In this document: positions 27,584-33,476 of the stretch, one piece after another
Layout of the letters: every line of letters begins with the position of its first letter
Position numbering within the stretch: the first letter of the stretch is position 1
DNA from: an uncultured Saprospiraceae bacterium
Lineage (GTDB): Bacteria; Bacteroidota; Bacteroidia; Chitinophagales; Saprospiraceae
Assembly (NCBI GenBank): GCA_938022935.1
Contig: CALIHL010000211.1
Coordinates: forward strand, 1-33,476
Direction of reading: 5' to 3'
Length of the DNA: 33,476 bases
Made by a program: the position numbers and the translations under genes
The notes under the pieces: generated by a model
Seen by the model: only the letters and a program-made list of their open reading frames with translations
Told to the model about the DNA's origin: nothing
Database searches by the model: none

Positions 27584-27604
27584 ACAAAACGTCAACTATT
27601 GGAA

Positions 27605-28072
27605 GTGAAGCTCGACAACATAGACCTGAAGATTATCAAGTTACTTCAGGAGAACAGTAAAATAACAAATCTCGATTTATCTAAGCGTATTGGCCTTTCA
27701 CCTGCACCGACACTCGAAAGAGTTAAAAAGTTGGAACATTCTGGTGTGATCCAATCATACCACGCAAAGGTGGATGCAGATAAACTCGGACTTAATATCA
27801 GCACTTTTGTGCTCGTCTCTTTAGCATGGCAGAAGGAGAATGCCCTCGATAACTTTATCGCTAAGATCAAGATGATAGATGAAGTGACAGAAGCATATAT
27901 CATCACTGGAGATGGGGATGCACTGTTACGTATCATCTGTCCTGATATATCTGCCTATGAGCAGCTATTGTTTAAGAAGTTGTCTCAGATAGAAGAGGTT
28001 GAAAAACTAAGAACCTTGATGACGCTATCTAAGGTCAAGAAGTCTAAAGTACTGCCGTACTCTTACGAGTAG
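27605..28072 (+). CDS. Lrp/AsnC-family transcriptional regulator
   Basis: About 155 aa from GTG 27605. The upstream in-frame TTG at 27566 overlaps the TAnnTTTG box and is less likely. The winged-helix domain (LDNIDLKIIKLLQENSKITN, LSKRIGLSPAPTLERVKKLE, GVIQSYHAKVD) is followed by the RAM domain (EAYIITGDGDALLRIICPD). Such regulators bind DNA as octamers and usually respond to amino acids. The gene is downstream of a TSUP transporter (139-base gap) and directly before the TraB-like gene. Confidence 0.9.
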   Translation: MKLDNIDLKIIKLLQENSKITNLDLSKRIGLSPAPTLERVKKLEHSGVIQSYHAKVDADKLGLNISTFVLVSLAWQKENALDNFIAKIKMIDEVTEAYIITGDGDALLRIICPDISAYEQLLFKKLSQIEEVEKLRTLMTLSKVKKSKVLPYSYE

Positions 28073-28075
28073 ACC

Positions 28076-28873
28076 TTGAGAGTCAATAGTCTTTTTTGGT
28101 CCTTTTCAACAGCAGAGCGACCTGATCCATCATTCTTATGTGGTACGATTCACTTGGGGACTGAGGAGTGTGTCAAGCACTGGCCGCTGATCGAGCAGTA
28201 TATCGATAGGTATGATCGTATATATACTGAGTCATCGATTGGCCCAGACGCCTTGTCTTACCTTCAGTCATTTACATTATTGGAGCCTGATTGTGACATG
28301 TATGATTATGTCACCCCTCGTAGATGGGCTAAAATGAAATCCACTTTCGTGAAATATTGTAATGTAGACATCGACAAAATGAAAATGTTCCGGCCGCTTT
28401 TCATTTTGGCTGCTGTACAATCCAATCTGGTCGATGGCACTTCCAAAACACCGTTAGACCATATGATCTGGGAGCGAGCTGAAGAGTTGGGTAAGTCAAC
28501 ACATGGCATAGAGTCGCCTCAAGAGCAAGTAGAGATTATGCTACAGATGGATATGAGGCAACAGTATCTCAATCTCATCAGGATTTCTAAAACCATAACA
28601 AAGACTCGTTCGTTCATTAAGAAGCTCTTGAAGACATATGAAGCACAAGACATCAATCGATTGTATCAGATGAGTAAGGCCAGTTTGGGTGTCGACAGAA
28701 GTTTACTCATACAATCAAGAAATGATATAATGGCTAATCGAATCCTTAATCATCATAATGATGAGCCATCATTCTTTAGCTTTGGGGCAGGACACTTAGG
28801 CGGTGGTAGCGGAGTACTCAGAAAACTAAAACAGCAAGGTGCTACCATAAAGTCGATCGTTCATAAAGAATAA
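28076..28873 (+). CDS. TraB/GumN family protein
   Basis: 265 aa, TTG start. It is the only usable start, as the Lrp stop TAG lies one codon before it in the same frame. TraB/GumN motifs are visible: FLCGTIHLGTEECVKHWPLI near the N-terminus, RIYTESSIG, PLDHMIWERAEELGKSTHGIE, and the C-terminal FSFGAGHLGGGSGVLRKLKQ. These proteins are related to the TIKI/EreA metal-binding fold, and bacterial members have no settled function. There is no signal peptide, unlike many GumN proteins. It is followed by gldC after 6 bases. Confidence 0.85.
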   Translation: MRVNSLFWSFSTAERPDPSFLCGTIHLGTEECVKHWPLIEQYIDRYDRIYTESSIGPDALSYLQSFTLLEPDCDMYDYVTPRRWAKMKSTFVKYCNVDIDKMKMFRPLFILAAVQSNLVDGTSKTPLDHMIWERAEELGKSTHGIESPQEQVEIMLQMDMRQQYLNLIRISKTITKTRSFIKKLLKTYEAQDINRLYQMSKASLGVDRSLLIQSRNDIMANRILNHHNDEPSFFSFGAGHLGGGSGVLRKLKQQGATIKSIVHKE

Positions 28874-28879
28874 ACAACT

Positions 28880-29251
28880 ATGAAAAAAGTAGACATAAAA
28901 CTTCAAGTCGAACTCGACGATAATAACGTACCTAGCTCTATCGTATGGAGTAGTGATGATCCGCCATCCAATGGGCAAGAAGCAGATGCCAAAGCTTTCT
29001 TTCTTTCGATCTTCGATAAGAAGAACCTTGAGACACTCAAGATCGATCTTTGGAATACCGAGTTTGAAGTAGGGGAGATGAACCGTATGACGTACTACAC
29101 GCTCAAGGGTATGGCCGATACTTTCTATCGGGCGACCAACAACAATGAGATGGCCAATGACATCGCTCGCTTTGCGCAATACTTTGGTGAAGAACTGGGC
29201 ATTGTGAAAAAAGAGCAACCTCCTGCAAATCCTCCAGCAGAAACCAAGTAA
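28880..29251 (+). CDS. gldC: Gliding-motility-associated protein GldC
   Basis: 123 aa. It matches GldC as found across Bacteroidota: IKLQVELDDNNVPSSIVWSS at the start, then AKAFFLSIFDKKNLETLKIDLW, EFEVGEMNRMTYYTLKGMADT, and FYRATNNNEMANDIARFAQYFGEELGI near the end, with a short Pro/Lys-rich tail. GldC is a soluble protein that aids gliding in Flavobacterium but is widespread also in non-gliders. It is 6 bases after the TraB-like gene on the same strand, so it is probably part of one transcript with it. Confidence 0.88.
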   Translation: MKKVDIKLQVELDDNNVPSSIVWSSDDPPSNGQEADAKAFFLSIFDKKNLETLKIDLWNTEFEVGEMNRMTYYTLKGMADTFYRATNNNEMANDIARFAQYFGEELGIVKKEQPPANPPAETK

Positions 29252-29330
29252 ATTCTCTGGATTTTCAGTCTTCTAACAATAAGCATATCATTTATATATT
29301 ATAAATTTTTCATATGCGAATAATTTTATA

Positions 29331-29338
29331 TATGTTTG
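29331..29338 (+). promoter_or_regulatory. Promoter -7 box of the XRE/S24-like gene
   Basis: TATGTTTG matches TAnnTTTG exactly. It overlaps the upstream TTG start (29336) and so favours ATG 29354 as the start, with a very short 5' leader. A matching -33 TTTG was not seen. Confidence 0.45.
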
Positions 29339-29353
29339 ACGGGCAGAGCAAAT

Positions 29354-30175
29354 ATGGATACACAGGACCCGATCACAAAAAGATTTATAGAAGTTTTTGA
29401 ATGGCTTAAGGCCAATAACCGAGTTCGATCAGGGCGCCAGTTTGCACTTTCCATAGATACATATCCTCAGAGTCTGAACGACATCCTTAAAGGGAGAAGA
29501 GATGCGACGCTGCAAAACATCCAAAAGACAACTGAAGTATACAATATCAGCTCGCACTTCCTGCTTACAGGGCATGGAGCTTTTGAGCGATCTGATATCA
29601 ACGGTATCAGTACTTCTCCCAAAGTGAATATCACATATCTACAAGCACATGAGTTTTGCGGGTATGCAAGTGCTCGAAAGCATGGTAACTTTGATGATCA
29701 CCAATGGAATGTCTGGGCACTACCTGAGGAGTTAGTAGGACAAAGCATCGGCCTTGCGATACAATGCAATACAGATACAGTCTGCTCAGACATCAGTAAA
29801 GGTGATGTTCTATTTGCGAGAAGCATACCTAAAGAATCATGGAAGTCAAGTATCTCATCTAAGAGAGTGTACGCTATCACTCTTCAAGATTGTATGCACA
29901 TCGTAAGAGTTAATAACAATGATTCAGACGGCATCTATCTCCATACCGATGAAAGAGACCTTCCTTCATTTATATCTTATGAGGATATACTTGAAGTGTG
30001 GAGTAGCATCTCTAAGTGGTCTTATAGTGTCTTGCTCAAAGATCAACCGGAAGTAAGCATCAACAAATTGCAAAGCTTAGAATCATCGATCCAATCTCAG
30101 AACAAGTCAATTGTTACCCTCACTGAGACGGTACAAAGGCTGATGACCCAGCAAGAGCTCCAGAGCCAGTTCTAA
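29354..30175 (+). CDS. XRE-type / S24-like transcriptional regulator (catalytic dyad apparently lost)
   Basis: 273 aa from ATG 29354; the in-frame TTG at 29336 is rejected because it sits on a TAnnTTTG box. An N-terminal helix-turn-helix (RFIEVFEWLKANNRV, GRQFALSIDTYPQSLNDILK, ATLQNIQKTTEVYN) is followed by a LexA/phage-repressor-like S24 fold (WNVWALPEELVGQSIGLAIQ, KGDVLFARSIP, RVYAITLQDCMHIVRV). The C-terminal 45 residues form a coiled coil (LQSLESSIQSQNKSIVTLTE). The Ser expected in the self-cleavage motif before KGD is not apparent, so cleavage is unlikely. Probably a dimeric repressor; target unknown. Confidence 0.75.
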   Translation: MDTQDPITKRFIEVFEWLKANNRVRSGRQFALSIDTYPQSLNDILKGRRDATLQNIQKTTEVYNISSHFLLTGHGAFERSDINGISTSPKVNITYLQAHEFCGYASARKHGNFDDHQWNVWALPEELVGQSIGLAIQCNTDTVCSDISKGDVLFARSIPKESWKSSISSKRVYAITLQDCMHIVRVNNNDSDGIYLHTDERDLPSFISYEDILEVWSSISKWSYSVLLKDQPEVSINKLQSLESSIQSQNKSIVTLTETVQRLMTQQELQSQF

Positions 30176-30203
30176 GTCCAGTTCCATAATTAGCGTTACG
30201 CCC

Positions 30204-31031
30204 TTATCTAAAAAATCCAAATGTCCATCGTCGGTTTATAGGAGACATCTTTACTTCGATACTTTCTTTGACTCTTTTATCATGAAACAAGATGCCAAAG
30301 TGCCACAGATCTAAGGCGACGTTATAAGTATCTGAGGACTTCAGTCGCTCCCAAGCTTGAGTCATGTCTGCTGACCAATAGATATCATCTAAGATCAATA
30401 TGGTCTGATGACTTATAAGCGGTTGAAGAAGATTAATCACTTTGTCTAGGATGTCTGACCGATGACCGCCATCGATATAGACCAGATCATAGCTTTGCTT
30501 CTCTTCACTTAGTGTGACTAACACTTCATCAAATGTCCCTACGAGCGAGCGAACCCCTTTTTGCTCCAATGAAGGTTTAACCATCTCTCCGATCTTCGGA
30601 TCTCCTTCAACAGTTGTCAGATAGCCGCCTTGGATAGCTTGCTTCATATACAATGCAGAGATGCCAAGCGAAGTCCCAAGTTCCAGTATGCTTTCTGCCT
30701 TTAAGTGTTGACATGTTTTATAAAGTAACTGACACTTGGATGGACTTGAGACAGCTGATGATGCGATAGACGATATGCTTCTTTGTTTTGATCGTGATGT
30801 AGATGAGCCTGCACCATGGTCAGTGATATTGATGACTTGATGGTCACTCAGATATTTCTTTCTAAGCCCCTCGATATCACCAAAGACCTCACCATTTAAT
30901 TTTGGTTTGACCACTTGATTGTAGAAGTCATATAGGATCGGCGAATCCAACTGATCAATCGTCTTCGCCTTCTTGAACCACTTCAGAAAGATCATGGCTT
31001 TTGCATATTTGCCGTAAGGCTTAACATCCAT
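30204..31031 (-). CDS. Class I SAM-dependent methyltransferase
   Basis: 275 aa. The Rossmann-fold methyltransferase motif I is ILELGTSLGISALYM, motif II-like is YLTTVEGDPKIG, and motif IV is YDLVYIDGGHRSDIL followed by TILILDDIYWSADM. This arrangement fits the O-methyltransferase / Methyltransf_24 group. The target is not known. There is no signal peptide. The gene is isolated: the neighbours at 29354 and 31157 are on the other strand. Confidence 0.85.
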   Translation of the reverse strand: MDVKPYGKYAKAMIFLKWFKKAKTIDQLDSPILYDFYNQVVKPKLNGEVFGDIEGLRKKYLSDHQVINITDHGAGSSTSRSKQRSISSIASSAVSSPSKCQLLYKTCQHLKAESILELGTSLGISALYMKQAIQGGYLTTVEGDPKIGEMVKPSLEQKGVRSLVGTFDEVLVTLSEEKQSYDLVYIDGGHRSDILDKVINLLQPLISHQTILILDDIYWSADMTQAWERLKSSDTYNVALDLWHFGILFHDKRVKESIEVKMSPINRRWTFGFFR

Positions 31032-31114
31032 GGTTCAAATATAAGCTTTGCTCTTGCCCAAGCTCTTCCTCAGATATAATAATGACCAATTGGCATTTAT
31101 AACTATCTTGTTTC

Positions 31115-31136
31115 TCTACCACATATGGATGGTAGA
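31115..31136 (+). promoter_or_regulatory. Inverted repeat upstream of araD
   Basis: TCTACCA (31115-31121) and TGGTAGA (31130-31136) are perfect 7-bp arms around an 8-base centre, 20 bases before the araD start. Candidate operator or leader hairpin of the araDA unit; no regulator gene is nearby. Confidence 0.4.
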
Positions 31137-31156
31137 CTTAAACATCGCGATATACT

Positions 31157-31858
31157 TTGGAGGATTATAAAGACATAAAGTTAGCTGCCTTTAAGGCAAA
31201 TATGAGGTTGCCAGAACTCGGTCTCGTGCTCTTTACCTTTGGCAATGCCAGTGTTGCAGATCGATCAAAAGGCGTGTTTGCGATAAAGCCGAGCGGTGTG
31301 CCATATGATGTGCTAAAGCCTGAAGACATCGTGATCATGGATTATGATGGGCAGTTGATCCAAGGTGAGATGCGACCATCATCTGATACCAAGACTCATG
31401 CGTTATTGTATAAACAATGGCCTTCGATCGGAGGGGTTGTGCATACTCATTCTACATATGCGACGGCTTGGGCGCAAGCTCAAAAAGATATACCTATTAT
31501 GGGGACAACTCATGCAGACCACCTTACAACTGACGTGCCTTGCGCGCCTCCTATGTCTGATGAGATGATCAAAGGTGATTACGAACATGAGACAGGTTGG
31601 CAGATTATAAACGAACTTTCTAAAAGAGGGTGGTCTCCTTCAGAAGTGGAGATGATGTTGGTTGCTAACCATGCACCATTTACATGGGGAGCTACTGTTG
31701 ATAAGGCAGTTTATAATAGTGCAGTGTTAGAAGAGGTAGCCAAGATGGCTTATATCTCATTGGGTATCAATCCAGAAGCACCAAGACTAAAAGATGCACT
31801 CATCAATAAACACTACGAGCGCAAGCACGGAGCTGGTTCTTACTACGGCCAAAATTAG
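31157..31858 (+). CDS. araD: L-ribulose-5-phosphate 4-epimerase
   Basis: 233 aa, TTG start (DYKDIKLAAFKANMRLPELG aligns with the usual AraD start; the next ATG at 31202 would cut this). It converts L-ribulose 5-phosphate to D-xylulose 5-phosphate, feeding arabinose carbon to the pentose phosphate pathway. Class II aldolase-type features include FGNASVADRSKGVFAIKPSG, SSDTKTHALLY, the zinc ligands HTHSTYATAW, MGTTHADH, and NHAPFTWGA. Length matches AraD. It is followed by araA after 8 bases. No ribulokinase or arabinose regulator lies in the window. Confidence 0.92.
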   Translation: MEDYKDIKLAAFKANMRLPELGLVLFTFGNASVADRSKGVFAIKPSGVPYDVLKPEDIVIMDYDGQLIQGEMRPSSDTKTHALLYKQWPSIGGVVHTHSTYATAWAQAQKDIPIMGTTHADHLTTDVPCAPPMSDEMIKGDYEHETGWQIINELSKRGWSPSEVEMMLVANHAPFTWGATVDKAVYNSAVLEEVAKMAYISLGINPEAPRLKDALINKHYERKHGAGSYYGQN

Positions 31859-31866
31859 AATGTGAG

Positions 31867-33288
31867 ATGATTTCTGATTTTAAAAATAAAGAAGTCTGGT
31901 TGGCCATAGGAAGCCAAAAACTATATGGTAAAGAAACATTAGATAAAGTAGATCACAATGCTAAGCAAATCGCAGAAGCGCTCAATGATTCTAATTCTAT
32001 ATCAATCGTTTATAAATCTGTCGTTACCACAACCGAAGAGATAACCGCTCTAATCAAAAAGATTAATTATGAAGATGATTGTATAGGATTGATCGTCTGG
32101 ATGCATACTTTCTCTCCTGGTAAAATGTGGCTCAACGGATTAAAGCTTTTACAAAAACCATTGCTTCATCTCCACACTCAGTTTAATGAAAAGATACCGT
32201 GGAGTAAGATAGATATGGACTTCATGAATCTCAATCAATCTGCTCACGGAGGCCGCGAGTTCGGACATGCATGTGCACGAGCTAAGGTACAGCGTAAAGT
32301 TGTTGTTGGGTATTGGAAAGATAAGGCGATCTTAAAGTCGATAGATCAATGGTCCAGAGTTGCACTCGCTTATGCTGATAGTCAAGAGATGCGGATCGCT
32401 CGCTTTGGTGACAACATGCGCGAAGTATCAGTGACAGAAGGTGATAAAGTCAGCGCTCAACTACAGTTTGGATATAGAGTGGATGGATATGGCATGGGCG
32501 ATCTGGTAGCGTATATCGACCAAGTTACCTCTGCTGAGATAACTGATCTCATAAGAGTCTATGATGAGGTTTATAGAATAGAAGAAAGCTTGAAAAGTGA
32601 AAACAACTTTTCACTTATAGAAGCGGCTCGTATAGAGCTGGGGATGAGGGCTTTTCTAATAGATGGGGGCTTCTCTGCTTTCACTACGACCTTTGAAGAT
32701 CTAACAGGCCTTAGACAACTGCCAGGCATAGCCGTACAGCACTTGATGGCAACAGGCTATGGTTTTGGCGCTGAAGGAGATTGGAAAACAGCAGCGCTTG
32801 TAAGGAGCATGAAAGTCATGTCCATGGGGCAATCGGGCGGTAGTTCATTTATGGAAGATTATACGTATCACTTTGATGAGATGGGTTCTAAAGTCTTAGG
32901 TGCGCACATGCTTGAGATTTGTCCTACAGTGAGCCACGGGTTTAGAACGATTGAGTGTCATCCACTTGGAATTGGAGGAAAGGAAAATCCAGTTAGGATT
33001 GTGTTTGACATCGCTCCCGGTGATGCAATCAATGCTTCGATAGTAAGTACAGGTGATTCATTTAAATTATTAGTCAATCCCGTAACTGTAGAACTGCCAG
33101 AAAAGCCAATGCCCAATCTGCCAGTGGCAAGAGGGCTTTGGATGCCACATCCTGATTTAAATACAGCAGCAAGATTATGGATAGAAGAGGGCGGTAGTCA
33201 TCATACTTGCTTTAGTCAGAATGTTACAGTTTCTATGTTGCAAGACTTTGCAATGATGATGGACATACCTTGTAGTGTTATAGGTTGA
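31867..33288 (+). CDS. araA: L-arabinose isomerase
   Basis: 473 aa, close to the usual ~495-500. It converts L-arabinose to L-ribulose, using Mn2+. Family marks are VWLAIGSQKLYGKETL at the N-terminus, FTTTFEDLTGLRQLPGIAVQ (catalytic Glu region), YGFGAEGDWKTAALVR, SSFMEDYTYHF, LGAHMLEICPTV, and GGSHHTCFS near the C-terminus (metal-binding His). It is second of the araD-araA pair, with a MazG-like gene 21 bases further on. Confidence 0.95.
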   Translation: MISDFKNKEVWLAIGSQKLYGKETLDKVDHNAKQIAEALNDSNSISIVYKSVVTTTEEITALIKKINYEDDCIGLIVWMHTFSPGKMWLNGLKLLQKPLLHLHTQFNEKIPWSKIDMDFMNLNQSAHGGREFGHACARAKVQRKVVVGYWKDKAILKSIDQWSRVALAYADSQEMRIARFGDNMREVSVTEGDKVSAQLQFGYRVDGYGMGDLVAYIDQVTSAEITDLIRVYDEVYRIEESLKSENNFSLIEAARIELGMRAFLIDGGFSAFTTTFEDLTGLRQLPGIAVQHLMATGYGFGAEGDWKTAALVRSMKVMSMGQSGGSSFMEDYTYHFDEMGSKVLGAHMLEICPTVSHGFRTIECHPLGIGGKENPVRIVFDIAPGDAINASIVSTGDSFKLLVNPVTVELPEKPMPNLPVARGLWMPHPDLNTAARLWIEEGGSHHTCFSQNVTVSMLQDFAMMMDIPCSVIG

Positions 33289-33309
33289 TAGATATAAAGA
33301 AGTTAGAAA

Positions 33310-33476
33310 ATGGATACGGAAGATTATCAGAAGTTAGCCAGGACAACCTTGTTACAACATCCTGATTTTCAAATCAAAGATAAAGAAGTGATGATATCTT
33401 GGTTTGCACTCGGCCTTACCGGAGAGGCAGGCGAAGTGGCAGATTTGGTTAAGAAAGGCATCTATCACCAACAAGG
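33310..33476 (+). CDS. MazG-like nucleoside triphosphate pyrophosphohydrolase, N-terminal fragment (cut by window end)
   Basis: The ATG at 33310 opens a frame of 55 codons to the window edge: MDTEDYQKLARTTLLQHPDF, then ISWFALGLTGEAGEVADLVKK. The GEAGEVADLVKK helix with its acidic residues is the metal-binding motif of the all-alpha MazG/NTP-pyrophosphatase family, which hydrolyses (d)NTPs to monophosphates. It lies 21 bases after araA on the same strand, so it may be co-transcribed, though a functional link to arabinose use is not expected. Confidence 0.8.
   Translation, partial: MDTEDYQKLARTTLLQHPDFQIKDKEVMISWFALGLTGEAGEVADLVKKGIYHQQ

Overview
The window comes from a member of the Bacteroidota. 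The evidence is a SusC/SusD outer-membrane pair, a GldC-type gliding protein, several start-proximal TAnnTTTG promoter boxes, SPII-type lipoproteins ending in Ser-Cys, and a general lack of Shine-Dalgarno sequences. The gene content (sialidase, GH130, planctomycete-style cytochrome/DUF1501 proteins) suggests a glycan-scavenging, probably aquatic bacterium. The genus cannot be fixed from the sequence alone.

Layout. 1-629 (-): the first codons of a secreted protein that runs off the left edge, preceded by a DUF6265 protein. 836-1472 (+): a secreted two-repeat protein whose second repeat is cut by a one-base frameshift. 1591-2430 (+): a membrane protein of unknown role. 2454-20418 (-): the centrepiece, a nine-gene unit read susC > susD > SSS symporter fused to GH130 > DUF1549/DUF1553 cytochrome > DUF1501 > NHL propeller > sialidase > membrane cytochrome/LRR protein > amidohydrolase. 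Several gene junctions are only 0-2 bases. It faces a divergent LacI-type regulator (20544-21614, +), with a 20-bp palindrome between them. 21644-23925 (-): a two-gene unit of a CBM9-like and a GH10-like (GHL10) secreted protein. 23999-25791 (-): PIF1-like helicase and GtrA-like protein. 25928-26131 (-): a small conserved protein with a well-formed promoter and terminator. 26339-30175 (+): conserved hypothetical, TSUP transporter, Lrp/AsnC regulator, TraB/GumN-like protein, GldC and an XRE/S24-like regulator. 30204-31031 (-): methyltransferase. 31157 to end (+): araD, araA and the start of a MazG-like pyrophosphohydrolase.

How the central locus may work (inference). SusC/SusD would import a glycan or glycoside released partly by the sialidase. 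The SSS-GH130 fusion would carry a smaller product across the inner membrane and process it at the point of entry. The haem-c proteins (CxxCH), the DUF1501 protein (alkaline-phosphatase-like fold by family) and the NHL propeller form a secreted set best known from Planctomycetes and without an established biochemical role. Its placement inside a SusCD/LacI unit with a sialidase is the most unusual thing here.

There is no gene-free stretch longer than 300 bases. No tRNA, rRNA, CRISPR array, insertion sequence or prophage was seen.
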